Notes: a model not told the origin generated them from the letters alone. Counted from the first letter of the stretch, positions 43,163-51,753 are shown. The stretch is 64,000 bases of DNA from an uncultured Mycoplasmatota bacterium (GCA_913062645.1 CAJXVW010000001.1:62001-126000), one strand, 5' to 3'. Numbers and translations are program-made.

Positions 43163-43569
43163 TGAAGAACAAGAAAACAATAACACTCGGAACCATTAAG
43201 TAAATGAAATTGATTTCAAAGATATAAAATGTGAAATTTTGAAGTTGATAGATTATATTGAATAAGTTGCAACTAACTGCTGTTACAACGAATCCTACCA
43301 TAAGTAACCTAAAAGAATTTTCACGATATCCAGTGATGAAATAGGGAGAAAACAGTTTTCGACCGGGAGAAACACCGGGAGATATATGAGTACATTTTTC
43401 GGAGTAATGCGATACAACGAGACGTATCATATCGGCAGGAGATTGTACTCTTTCAAGGAAAGTATCACTGTATATCAAATGAACGCCGCCAGACACAAGC
43501 ATGATGTGTCTGGCGGCGTTTTGATTCGTTACACGATATAACCTACATATTGTGACGATTTCACTGCTG
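43163..43569. other. Gene-poor AT-rich gap
   Basis: About 400 bp without a convincing gene. A leftward open frame at 43502-43152 (116 codons) starts inside the 43482-43520 hairpin and lacks an RBS; its hydrophobic end may simply reflect AT-richness. The only strong structure is that hairpin. Confidence 0.5.
43482..43520. terminator. Strong 16-bp hairpin downstream of the leftward BlaI operon
   Basis: Perfect arms AACGCCGCCAGACACA (43482-43497) and TGTGTCTGGCGGCGTT (43505-43520), loop AGCATGA. It lies 50 bp beyond the pyroglutamyl peptidase stop but has a T-tract only of TTTT type on the plus strand, so terminator function on either strand is likely rather than certain. Confidence 0.6.
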
Positions 43570-44166
43570 CTACTGTAGAATATCGTTTATGATGATGCTT
43601 GCGCCCGTGATTAATTCGGACAGCTTCATCGTATGTTTGTTTGCGTTTGTCATGTGTTCCATATGGGGCACGTGAATGAAACCGAAACGGTAGTCGAGAT
43701 GATGCTTGTCCGCATAGTATGCCGTATGGTAAAAGATGTTGTTGCATAGTGCCAATCCAGCACTGTTGCTTATGATGGAAGGGATGTTGTGCTGATTCAG
43801 AGATGTCTCTATTCTTCGTATGTTTAGATTTGTGAAGTATGCGGGTTGTCCATCTTGTTTGATGATTTCATCGGTTGCCTGGTATCCGTCGTTGTCGGGA
43901 CCGTTGGAATGCATCCGGTTGAGGCAGACTCGCTCAATGGCAAAGCGATCGCCTCCTGCAGAACCGAAGGAAATGATGGCTTTGGTGTTGCTGTCGATGT
44001 GGGGTTCTAGTTCATCAAAACAGCGATTGAAAACCAATGGTAGAATCACTTTTTTAATCTTTACTTCATCAATGATATCGGGTAAGCTTTTAAGTATGTT
44101 TTTGCCGGCATGGTATGCATCATCAGATACCTTGCTGTTGTTGAAAGCTGTCACAATGATGTTCAT
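43570..44166 (-). CDS. Pyroglutamyl-peptidase I-like cysteine peptidase
   Basis: Protein of 198 aa of the C15 family, which removes N-terminal pyroglutamate from peptides. The catalytic triad is visible: Glu in FAIERVCLN near 77, Cys in SNSAGLALCNNIFYHTAYYA near 139, and His in FGFIHVPHMEHM near 163. The start is either ATG 44166 or the adjacent ATG 44169, both after GGAGGAACG. It is third in a leftward unit after a BlaI-like regulator and a lipoprotein. Sequence is diverged from classic Pcp, and the region is AT-richer than the chromosome core. Confidence 0.85.
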   Translation of the reverse strand: MNIIVTAFNNSKVSDDAYHAGKNILKSLPDIIDEVKIKKVILPLVFNRCFDELEPHIDSNTKAIISFGSAGGDRFAIERVCLNRMHSNGPDNDGYQATDEIIKQDGQPAYFTNLNIRRIETSLNQHNIPSIISNSAGLALCNNIFYHTAYYADKHHLDYRFGFIHVPHMEHMTNANKHTMKLSELITGASIIINDILQ

Positions 44167-44217
44167 CATCGTTCCTCCGTGGATTGTTTTTTGGACCTCG
44201 CAGTTTGGCCTTCAACG

Positions 44218-45534
44218 CTATTCCGCATGCGTCAAGAAATCATCCAGATATGAGGTTGGAATGACGGCATGCAAATACGAGTCGAACCCATCCGCAAAGA
44301 GATTGGTTTCGTTAAATATCGTATAACTATCCGTTGTGACCGAAAACTGATCCGCTAAGAGATTCAGTTGTTGGCGGGGGATGAGGCAGTCATCCATGGT
44401 ATACAAATCGTATGTGAAATCGTCTTGTGGGGTTGCCAAATCGTCATCGGTAATGAATCGATCATAATCTTCATACAGGGTGAACTCCGGTCCGAAATAA
44501 GGAAACTCGAGATACGTGAAGGGAGTGATGGGATAACTGGCGTTTGCGGTGTAGACTCGATCGTTTTCGATGTAGTCCCACCCCGTTATGTCCAGAAGAT
44601 TCCATTGGAGTTGGACCATGTTTATGGTGTCATCTTCAACAACGACAGTCATGTCGCTGACATTGATCGAGGCATGATGGTCATGGAACAACGTGAAGTA
44701 CTTATGTGAGTACGTTGTTCCTGCGGAGTAGACAATGTAATACTCGTCGTCAAAGTGTCGTTCGGCTCGTCCAATGTCATAGAACCCATACGATGGCATC
44801 GCAGTAACTAGAACAGTCGTGACGGTATTGCTGTCAAAGGCATAGTCGTATTGGAAGTAGTGTTGGTTCGTACCATCTGTTACAACGCTACGTTCAAAGT
44901 AGCGTTGGTCTTGATCGTATTGAATGTAGTTTGTAGCGATGCCGGCGAACGGCGAGTCCTGTGAACGCTCCAACGCATCAAACCACAGTTTGTTGTCTAC
45001 AACGCGCAATCGGTACCAACCATATCTGGACTCGTTGGGATTGTCTATCGTTACATGAAGGATCCCATCTTCAAGATGGTATGATATGGTTCCCAGGTCA
45101 CTGTTGTATTGTTGTTCCGGAGTTAGCAGGTCTTCCATCAACAAGGTGGATAACCCCTCGCTGATTCGATGTGCTCGGATGCTTCCTTCGTGAAAGATAA
45201 GGTCTTCCACATCATAGGAAATGACGTCCTCTCGGTCGATGTGGTAGGTCGTAGCAGTGGTGAAAAATTGTGAATAGTATTCTTGTTCCTCTTCAAACCA
45301 TGTGTTCATGAAGTCTTCGTTGGTCGTGATGGCATCGCGCAGTGTTTCCATGATGACTCGACCATCCATGTCATCTGTGATGGGGTTGGGATCCACACAC
45401 GTTCCATCACGATATACGAGCCCTTCTTGGCAATAGGGATCGATGTCATCGATGTTCGCATCGTAGGGCTCGTTTTTCGGGTTGCACGCGGATAAGATTA
45501 TGATTAAGAAAAGTGCGATAGATATCTTTTTCAT
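44218..45534 (-). CDS. Lipoprotein with Cys-pair motif, unknown function
   Basis: Protein of 438 aa. The signal MKKISIALFLIIILSAC has lipobox LSAC (Cys 17). After a short acidic linker comes CQEGLVYRDGTCVDPN, the same C-x2-G-xn-C-V-D pattern repeated in the lipoprotein at 59534. The rest is beta-rich and aromatic, with no known domain; two Cys-containing segments near the end are not in motifs. It lies 20 bp after the BlaI-like gene and 51 bp before the peptidase gene. I infer a surface lipoprotein whose level is set by the regulator. Confidence 0.75.
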   Translation of the reverse strand: MKKISIALFLIIILSACNPKNEPYDANIDDIDPYCQEGLVYRDGTCVDPNPITDDMDGRVIMETLRDAITTNEDFMNTWFEEEQEYYSQFFTTATTYHIDREDVISYDVEDLIFHEGSIRAHRISEGLSTLLMEDLLTPEQQYNSDLGTISYHLEDGILHVTIDNPNESRYGWYRLRVVDNKLWFDALERSQDSPFAGIATNYIQYDQDQRYFERSVVTDGTNQHYFQYDYAFDSNTVTTVLVTAMPSYGFYDIGRAERHFDDEYYIVYSAGTTYSHKYFTLFHDHHASINVSDMTVVVEDDTINMVQLQWNLLDITGWDYIENDRVYTANASYPITPFTYLEFPYFGPEFTLYEDYDRFITDDDLATPQDDFTYDLYTMDDCLIPRQQLNLLADQFSVTTDSYTIFNETNLFADGFDSYLHAVIPTSYLDDFLTHAE

Positions 45535-45554
45535 GCTGCCGGGTTCCTTCCTTG

Positions 45555-46481
45555 TCATTTGTAAGTTGCCTGTATGTATTGGATCCATTCGGAAGTGAGG
45601 GTTTCTTGGTGCTTGAACATCACCGACAGACGACGACGGCCATGCGTGATGTCGCGGATGGTGGAGAAACCATGTTTGTGAATCAGGAATGATAGAAACA
45701 GATAGGCGAGTTCGTGTTGACGCATTTCACCGATTTTGTCTTCCTCGACCAGCAAATCCATCAACCGATTATTATCAATCAACGCAATGAGTTCTTGATG
45801 GATTGGTTTGATGATCGCATCCATTTGCAAGCTTGACAGTACCGTTGCCAGACCTTGTTTAAAATAGAATGGAAGACCGTGGTTCTGTTTGTCGATTTCG
45901 ACATTGGCGATGATGAACGATAGTGCGCCCTCCAGGGGAAGCGTATCAAAATGGTGCTTGGGAGCAAGATGATACAATCCGTAGTTTTCACCTATGCGCA
46001 ACCAATCGGGAGCGGAGGATTGCCCCAGGGCGCTGTGTAGATTCTGTAAACTTTTGTGAATCATAATGGATTGGTGATGTTCCGTTTCAAGTTCCAGTGT
46101 GTTGCATATTTGCTTGTAGTGTTTGTTCGCATGCGACAATATGGTTGAAACATATTCATTGTCCGCATATCCATAAATGTCAAAATATCCATGTGAAACA
46201 ATCAGGTTGTCGCCGTAGATGCGAAGCACGGTAGCCCGCATCTCCTGATGGACGCATTGCTCTTCCGTATAGACACAGGAATATGTTGGATACCGTTCGG
46301 ACAAATTGACGCTTAGATATCCCTTGTCAACCAATCGGGAGACAAGCGTCTTGACTGTGGATTTGGTCCATCCCCGTTCTTCAACAAGTTGCTCGTGGAT
46401 GGCACCGGTCGAACAATTGGGGTGCTCCCACAATACACGAAGAATGGCCCAGTCGGTACTTGAAATTGGAGCGTTTCTCAT
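45555..46481 (-). CDS. BlaI/CopY-type repressor fused to a peptidase-MA-like domain
   Basis: Protein of 308 aa. Residues 1-75 are a BlaI/MecI/CopY winged helix: SSTDWAILRVLWEHPNCSTGAIHEQL, then WTKSTVKTLVSRLVDKGYL. BlaI proteins normally stop at about 125 residues, but here about 190 more follow. That part resembles the gluzincin peptidase-MA fold: LEGALSFIIANVEIDK where the HExxH helix should be, then GLPFYFKQGLATVL (compare PxWLxEGLAxY), then HELAYLFLSFLIHKHGFSTIRDI (compare the AxSFVRYLIxKYG helix). The HExxH itself is missing, so a binding rather than catalytic role is likely. ATG 46481 fits the GAGGTG RBS. A cop-box operator lies on its promoter. Confidence 0.75.
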   Translation of the reverse strand: MRNAPISSTDWAILRVLWEHPNCSTGAIHEQLVEERGWTKSTVKTLVSRLVDKGYLSVNLSERYPTYSCVYTEEQCVHQEMRATVLRIYGDNLIVSHGYFDIYGYADNEYVSTILSHANKHYKQICNTLELETEHHQSIMIHKSLQNLHSALGQSSAPDWLRIGENYGLYHLAPKHHFDTLPLEGALSFIIANVEIDKQNHGLPFYFKQGLATVLSSLQMDAIIKPIHQELIALIDNNRLMDLLVEEDKIGEMRQHELAYLFLSFLIHKHGFSTIRDITHGRRRLSVMFKHQETLTSEWIQYIQATYK

Positions 46482-46496
46482 TTGCATCACCTCAAC

Positions 46497-46548
46497 GACT
46501 ACACGTGTAGTCTATAATAATTGTAGCAACGTTTTTTACAAAAGTCAA
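46497..46548 (-). promoter_or_regulatory. Promoter with consensus BlaI/CopY operator
   Basis: Minus strand TTGACT (46548-46543), 17 bp, TACAAT (46525-46520). Just downstream is the perfect 16-bp palindrome GACTACACGTGTAGTC (46497-46512), whose core TACACGTGTA matches the CopY/BlaI consensus TACAnnTGTA. Autorepression is strongly suggested. Confidence 0.8.
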
Positions 46549-46608
46549 TCATGATCGCAAATGCATGAATAACATTGTACATTTGACAGTTCCGAGTGAG
46601 AAAGGAAA

Positions 46609-46643
46609 AGAAGACATCGCACGTATGCAAAGCGATGTCTTCT
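46609..46643. other. Orphan 12-bp inverted repeat
   Basis: AGAAGACATCGC (46609-46620) and GCGATGTCTTCT (46632-46643) are perfect arms with an 11-nt loop. On the minus strand a T-rich stretch follows, so it could end leftward transcription, but no leftward gene lies upstream. The 46550-46924 gap also has ACGCAAATGA (46693-46702) inverted as TCATTTGCGT (46738-46747), next to the ROK promoter. Confidence 0.5.
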
Positions 46644-46750
46644 GAAGCAAACGGAACCAGTTGGTATTAGTTCTGTTCGCATGCGGCGACCCACGCAAAT
46701 GATACCGGAAGTGATGATTGTAGAGATCGTGTGTGTTTCATTTGCGTTGG

Positions 46751-46759
46751 TGGTATAAT
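46751..46759 (+). promoter_or_regulatory. Extended -10 promoter of the ROK kinase gene
   Basis: TGG-TATAAT, preceded at once by the right arm of a 10-bp inverted repeat (46738-46747). The leader to ATG 46925 is about 155 nt, unusually long for this window. Confidence 0.5.
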
Positions 46760-46924
46760 AAGAACAGGTGATGACATTGGAACACGATGATCTTGACGAT
46801 CTTATCTGATGCATCACGCATCATCATGGTTCTCTTCGTCGTGATGCAGACGTGGCATTTCAAACAATCCAACGAACTACAAGAACCATATCAAGAACAT
46901 TCTAACAATCATAAGGAGGACATC

Positions 46925-47851
46925 ATGGCTTATATCGGACTCGACATTGGTGGAACAAAGATCTTGGGCGCGTTGCTCGATGATGAAGGAGCGATCTTGG
47001 ACAAAGAAAAGACCGCTTCCCTTGCAGAAGAGGGGTTTGATACGTTTTTGTCGCAAGTACATCATGTCATTGACACCCTGTTTGAGCGTACGTCCGAACC
47101 AATTGCGGGTATCGGCGTTGGCGTGCCGGGCATGGTGGACCAACAAGGCGTTGTCGTGTTTACCCCAAACTTGCCGATGAAAAAGTTTGATCTTACCAGT
47201 CATCTGAAGGAACGATACCACACCAATGTACAACTCGGAAACGATGTTAATTTGGGGACCTATGGCGAGTACAAGGAACTCAAAATACAACACAAGAATG
47301 TCATTGGATTCTTCCCGGGGACTGGTCTTGGTGGTGGAATCATCATCAATGGGAGACTGTACATTGGGAAAGGACTCGCCGGAGAACTTGGCCATATTGT
47401 CGTGAACAAGAATGGCGTACCATGTAGTTGTGGCAACGAGGGTTGTCTGGAAAGTTATGCCTCGAAGAAAGGTATTATCGCCTACTTGCAAAGTCAACTG
47501 GATCACGGGCGAGATACGGTTTTAAGAGATGCGGTTGAAACGGGTGTGATCAAAAGTTCGAAACTGAAAAAAGCGGTTGATCAAGGAGATGTTCTCGCGG
47601 TAGAAGCGATTGAACAGTTCAAAGAGTATTTGGGGATGGGCGTTGGCATGATCATGAACATCTTTAATCCTGATTTGATTTTAATCGGGGGCGGAATTAT
47701 CGATGCGTTCGGTGAAGAGATGCTGATCGACATCAAAAAACATGCGAAACATCATGCGATGAAAGGCATTTACAAACGCACCGAGATTCGCCAATCGAGA
47801 TTGGGTGATGACGCTGTCATCTATGGTGCGTTCCATTTGGTACGTGACTAG
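46925..47851 (+). CDS. ROK family glucokinase
   Basis: Sugar kinase of 308 aa. Phosphate-1 motif GLDIGGTKILGALLDDEG at the N-terminus, GVGVPGMVDQQG near 66, NDVNLGTYGE near 105, phosphate-2 GFFPGTGLGGGI near 130, and the ROK zinc motif CSCGNEGCLESYASK near 163. It most likely phosphorylates glucose to glucose 6-phosphate for PfkA and Pyk. No HTH domain is present, so it is an enzyme and not a NagC-like regulator. The start is ATG 46925 after AAGGAGGACATC; the frame is open upstream but without an RBS. Confidence 0.93.
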   Translation: MAYIGLDIGGTKILGALLDDEGAILDKEKTASLAEEGFDTFLSQVHHVIDTLFERTSEPIAGIGVGVPGMVDQQGVVVFTPNLPMKKFDLTSHLKERYHTNVQLGNDVNLGTYGEYKELKIQHKNVIGFFPGTGLGGGIIINGRLYIGKGLAGELGHIVVNKNGVPCSCGNEGCLESYASKKGIIAYLQSQLDHGRDTVLRDAVETGVIKSSKLKKAVDQGDVLAVEAIEQFKEYLGMGVGMIMNIFNPDLILIGGGIIDAFGEEMLIDIKKHAKHHAMKGIYKRTEIRQSRLGDDAVIYGAFHLVRD

Positions 47852-47947
47852 CGATATCTTGTTCACCATAGTACATTGTATTTGGATGTCAAGGAAGTCC
47901 CCCGAATCTCGATTGATCGTTGGGTTGACTCAAATAACAATCGGAAG

Positions 47948-47970
47948 AAAGCCTGTCTAGGCTTTTTTTT
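47948..47970 (+). terminator. Terminator downstream of the ROK kinase gene
   Basis: AAAGCCT-GTCT-AGGCTTT with a T-run, nested in a second arm pair AATAACAA (47933-47940) and TTGTTATT (47969-47976). Confidence 0.85.
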
Positions 47971-47976
47971 GTTATT

Positions 47977-48177
47977 GTAACTTCAACACTGGATAACAAC
48001 TTTCATGAATGAAAGTGGCACGAGGGTCGGACTCGATGATGATCATGTTCAATCAATTTGTTCGGTGCTCACAACGGCACACGTTCGGAAACCCCATTTG
48101 GGGAACAGATGAATCTTCTTTGAAGGCGCTCAAAAGGGGTATATTGTCATTTTGTTAGTGTCTAATAAAAGCGGATA
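47977..48177. other. Gene-free gap before the FIST operon
   Basis: No credible gene. It holds the inverted repeat ACTTTCAT-GA-ATGAAAGT (47999-48016) and a small CCCCA-TT-TGGGG hairpin further on. Both could be regulator or RNA structures; nothing more can be said. Confidence 0.4.
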
Positions 48178-48221
48178 TGGTATAATATTAATAGTTTGAA
48201 ATATGAATTATCTTGGAGGAG
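48178..48221 (+). promoter_or_regulatory. Extended -10 promoter and RBS of the FIST operon
   Basis: TGG-TATAAT at 48178-48186 and GGAGGAG at 48215-48221 before the GTG at 48227. Confidence 0.55.
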
Positions 48222-48226
48222 ATATT

Positions 48227-49393
48227 GTGTTGAAAGTAATTGTAAGTCACAGCGACGACGTAGATGCGATTGATGCGATAGAGGAGATAATTGAAGACGT
48301 TAGAGAGCAATTGGATGGGTTGGTGCCACAAGCAGGTCTGTTGTTTTGTGGGCTTGATTTCGAATATGATGTGTTGTTGGAGGAACTGTACAACGAATTT
48401 CCCGATATTGAACTGATCGGCGGGACAACGGATGGAGAGGTGTCCTCCACACTTGGTTATGAACAAGGGTCGGTCGTGTTAACGTTGTTCGTGTCGGATA
48501 CCGTGGAAATCAAAGCCGGAGTCGGGAAACACTTGTCAGAAGATATCGATTTGGCAACGAAAACCGCGGTTGAGCAGGCATCCTCCAAAATGGACACCGA
48601 CGTCAAATTCTGTTTTACAGTGTATGAGAGTCTGACCTGCAGTGCCGTTGTTGTGTTGGAAAGTCTAAAACGCCGGTTGGGAGTCGACATCACCGTTTTG
48701 GGTGGTTTGGCAGCCGATGATTGGAACATGCGCAAGACATTCCAGTTTTATAACAATGAAGTATTGTCTGATTCCGTTCCGTTGTTGCTGTTTGGCGGAC
48801 AGGTTGAGTTTTCGTATGGAGTAGCAAGCGGTTGGGAACCGATCGGGGTGCAGAAGGTCGTGACCAAAGTCGATCACAACGTGGTTCATGAACTGGATGG
48901 GGCACCGATACTGGACTTTTACAATCACTATCTCGGGGAGTATTCAACCCTTACGTCCAATTACCCCCTGGCCGTGTTTCCGGATGTTGCCGCACATGAC
49001 AAGTTTTACTTGCGGAATCCGGCAGGAGTGGTCGACGGTACGACGTCCATCGCCTTTTTTGGCGACATTCCGTTGCATGCGACGGTTCAGCTGACAGAGG
49101 CTACAAGCGAAAAAATCGTCGAAGCCGTCGAGACCGCAGTAAATATGGCAATCGGCAATTTTGGCGATGCCAAACTCGAATCGGCTCTGGTCATTTCGTG
49201 TTCCGGACGATGCAAGGTGCTGGGCATCAACACACGGGAAGAAATTGCGTTGCTACAATCCAAATTGCCTGCTGATTGTTCCATTTCCGGGCTGTATGGA
49301 TACGGCGAAATCGCACCGCTTGACAAAGGAATGGAAAGCCAGTTCCACAATGGTACGATCGTCGTCATTCTGCTTGGTGAAAGCCATGTATGA
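48227..49393 (+). CDS. FIST domain sensory protein
   Basis: Protein of 388 aa made of the FIST N domain (about 1-200; LLFCGLDFEYDVLLEELYNEFPDIELIGGTTDGEVSS) and the FIST C domain (about 210-380; YLGEYSTLTSNYPLAVFP, then ISCSGRCKVLG and a GLYGYGEIAP end). FIST is a small-ligand sensory module; some members bind haem and NO (NosP). No haem ligand can be assigned here. It has no TM segment, so it acts in the cytosol. GTG 48227 suits the GGAGGAG spacing. It overlaps the cyclase gene by 8 bp, so sensor and enzyme are made together. Confidence 0.9.
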   Translation: MLKVIVSHSDDVDAIDAIEEIIEDVREQLDGLVPQAGLLFCGLDFEYDVLLEELYNEFPDIELIGGTTDGEVSSTLGYEQGSVVLTLFVSDTVEIKAGVGKHLSEDIDLATKTAVEQASSKMDTDVKFCFTVYESLTCSAVVVLESLKRRLGVDITVLGGLAADDWNMRKTFQFYNNEVLSDSVPLLLFGGQVEFSYGVASGWEPIGVQKVVTKVDHNVVHELDGAPILDFYNHYLGEYSTLTSNYPLAVFPDVAAHDKFYLRNPAGVVDGTTSIAFFGDIPLHATVQLTEATSEKIVEAVETAVNMAIGNFGDAKLESALVISCSGRCKVLGINTREEIALLQSKLPADCSISGLYGYGEIAPLDKGMESQFHNGTIVVILLGESHV

Positions 49394-50216
49394 CCTAGAT
49401 CAGAATGAGATAAAAAATCTGATCAAGAAGGTAAAGAAACTTGAAGTCAAATTGAAACGCAGCGAAGCGAATCGTGAACTACTTCAAGGAATGAAGGAAA
49501 AGGATCAGTCACTGCTCAAGATGATGCGATCCGAAATCAACGAGGCCATGAAAGTCATCGAAGAGAAAAACGAAAAAATCACATTGGAAATGGAAAAGTC
49601 CGATAAGTTGCTGTTAAACATTCTGCCTGTCCGCGTCGCGAACGATTTGAAAGAACGAGGGACGACGACCCCTGAATACTTTGAAAACGTTACGGTGTTT
49701 TTCAGTGACATTGTGGACTTCACCAAAATTTCATCCAAGTTGTCTCCTACGGTTTTGATTGATGAACTGAATACCATTTTCACAGCGTTCGACAGTATTG
49801 TCGAATCCAACAACTGCGAACGAATCAAGACCATTGGCGATGCGTACATGGCCGTCGGCGGAATGTCAATTCCGGACTCGAATCATGCGAAAAACATGGT
49901 GAAATCCGCGGTTCAGATTATCCAGTATCTGAATGAACGAAATCAAACGTCCGACATCCAGTGGAACATACGAATCGGATTGCACACCGGATCCATCGTC
50001 GGTGGCGTTGTGGGTGTGAAAAAATACATATACGATGTGTTCGGAGACACGGTGAATACGGCATCGAGAATGGAAACAAACTCAGAAAGAATGAAAATCA
50101 ATATTTCCGATGCGACCTATCAGCTTGTCAAGAACGATTTTACTTGTATCGAGCGTGAGTCGATCAAAGTCAAGGGAAAAGACAGGATGAAAATGTGGTT
50201 TGTCGAACCACGATAA
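49386..50216 (+). CDS. Class III adenylate cyclase with coiled-coil N-terminus
   Basis: Protein of 276 aa. Residues 1-75 are a long charged heptad-like helix (coiled coil), then the cyclase homology domain. Metal-binding Asp residues are in VFFSDIVDFTKIS near 105. ERIKTIGDAYMAVGG near 150 carries the purine-selecting Lys, and YDVFGDTVNTASRME near 216 carries the purine-selecting Asp plus the Asn and Arg of catalysis. Lys plus Asp predicts ATP as substrate (cAMP product). There is no membrane segment; input probably comes from the FIST protein through the coiled coil. ATG 49386 lies 5 nt after GGTGA. Confidence 0.93.
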   Translation: MYDLDQNEIKNLIKKVKKLEVKLKRSEANRELLQGMKEKDQSLLKMMRSEINEAMKVIEEKNEKITLEMEKSDKLLLNILPVRVANDLKERGTTTPEYFENVTVFFSDIVDFTKISSKLSPTVLIDELNTIFTAFDSIVESNNCERIKTIGDAYMAVGGMSIPDSNHAKNMVKSAVQIIQYLNERNQTSDIQWNIRIGLHTGSIVGGVVGVKKYIYDVFGDTVNTASRMETNSERMKINISDATYQLVKNDFTCIERESIKVKGKDRMKMWFVEPR

Positions 50217-50286
50217 TTCGTTCGCAAGCGATGGACAAGACGATCCGATTTTTTTAGATATCATCCAAGTGCGTGGAGGTGCAAGC

Positions 50287-51753
50287 ATGAACGAACTGTC
50301 ACTGCTTAACAAGTTGAGTGAGATATCCATTCAGTTGTCCTATGAGAAGGATGTCGACAAATTATTGCAACTCATTTTGGAAAGCTGCATCGAGATCACC
50401 GGAAGCGACGCCGGAAGCATCTATACGGTGGAGGAGAATCAACTCCATTTTGAGTACACCGTCAATCACTCGGTCGATTTTCCATCCAAGAAGTTCAGCA
50501 TGCCAGTCAGTTCCGATTCCATATCGGGCAATTGCGTGTTGAACAAGACGACATACAATCTGACATCGATGGAAGACACCCAAGCATTGTTCGGGATCAC
50601 GCACAATCGATCGTTTGATGAATCCATCGGCTATAAAACGATCAACATGCTGGTCATACCCATGGAGAACTTCAAGGGTGAGGTCATCGGTGTCTTGCAA
50701 CTCATCAACAAGAAAGACGATGCCGATGTGATCATCACCAGTGACAGTGACTTGGATTTGCCCGAATACACTGCATTGGATGAACAGATCACGAACTCAC
50801 TGGCGTCACAAGCCGCCATACTGCTGGAACGGACCAGACTCCAACAAGATCTCACCAATCTTCTCGATTCGATGATCAGTACGTTGTCAACGGCGTTGGA
50901 CCAACGCGATCCAATCACGGCGGGCCATTCAAAACGAGTCGCCGAGCTTTCGATTGAATTGGCGAAAGCCATCAATGACGATCAGGGCTTGTACAAGGAT
51001 GTCCTGTTTGACGAAGACGCCTTGAAGGAACTCCACATATCCGCCCTGTTGCATGATGTCGGTAAAATCGGCGTGCCCGAATCGATTCTACAAAAGCAAA
51101 ACAAGTTAACGGATGAGAAAATTAATGAAATCGTTTCAAGATTCTATTTGATCGCCGAGATTTTACACAACCGAAACGAAGAAACCCACTATTTTGGCGA
51201 ACATCTGGACCACACCATCGAACACTTGATCCGGATCAGCAAAACGAATTTTCTTGCGGATGAGGACAAGGCGTTTTTGAACGACTTGCGGAATCATCCC
51301 AACGTGGATTACAAGAATGTCACGATTGAAGTGTTGCACGAACACGAATACAACAGTTTGATGATTCAAAAAGGTAACCTGACGGTGGAAGAACGAAACC
51401 AGATTCAGAAACATGCGAACTATTCGAAGGATATTCTGGAAAACATCAACTGGGGCAAGAAGCTATCCAATGTTCCGAAGTTGGCTGCCAGCCATCACGA
51501 GAAATTGAATGGCAAAGGGTATCCGTTCGGTCTCGACGAATCGCGATTGTCGCTGATCGAACGAATCATGCCAATCATTGACATTTATGATGCGTTGACG
51601 GCGACCGATCGACCATACAAGCCAGCCATGTCGAAAGAGAAGGCGTGTGCCATTCTCGGCTATGAAGTGGAAAACGGATCGCTCGACAAACATCTGGTCG
51701 AGTTGTTCAAAAAACAAGTTGTGGGGTTGAGGGAGGAAGAACATGCGAGTTAG
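50287..51753 (+). CDS. GAF and HD-GYP phosphodiesterase-like protein
   Basis: Protein of 488 aa. A GAF domain covers about 10-180 (ESCIEITGSDAGSIYTVEE, GEVIGVLQLINKKD). A short helix leads to an HD-GYP domain at about 200-470: DPITAGHSKRVA, LLHDVGKIGVPESIL with the metal-binding HD, and HHEKLNGKGYPFGL with the GYP motif. Between them an insertion of about 90 residues separates KLTDEK from the LTVEERNQIQKHA helix. HD-GYP enzymes usually cleave cyclic di-nucleotides; no GGDEF cyclase is in the window. A GAF ligand such as cAMP is conceivable given the neighbour. ATG 50287 follows GGAGGTGCAAGC. Confidence 0.92.
   Translation: MNELSLLNKLSEISIQLSYEKDVDKLLQLILESCIEITGSDAGSIYTVEENQLHFEYTVNHSVDFPSKKFSMPVSSDSISGNCVLNKTTYNLTSMEDTQALFGITHNRSFDESIGYKTINMLVIPMENFKGEVIGVLQLINKKDDADVIITSDSDLDLPEYTALDEQITNSLASQAAILLERTRLQQDLTNLLDSMISTLSTALDQRDPITAGHSKRVAELSIELAKAINDDQGLYKDVLFDEDALKELHISALLHDVGKIGVPESILQKQNKLTDEKINEIVSRFYLIAEILHNRNEETHYFGEHLDHTIEHLIRISKTNFLADEDKAFLNDLRNHPNVDYKNVTIEVLHEHEYNSLMIQKGNLTVEERNQIQKHANYSKDILENINWGKKLSNVPKLAASHHEKLNGKGYPFGLDESRLSLIERIMPIIDIYDALTATDRPYKPAMSKEKACAILGYEVENGSLDKHLVELFKKQVVGLREEEHAS

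Noticed and set aside
43152-43502. 116-codon leftward frame with a hydrophobic C-terminus
   Set aside because: It begins inside a strong hairpin and has no RBS, and its hydrophobic end could come from AT-rich DNA alone. A small membrane protein cannot be fully excluded.
46925-47851. ROK protein as a NagC-type repressor
   Set aside because: No N-terminal helix-turn-helix; the frame starts directly at the kinase phosphate-1 motif.
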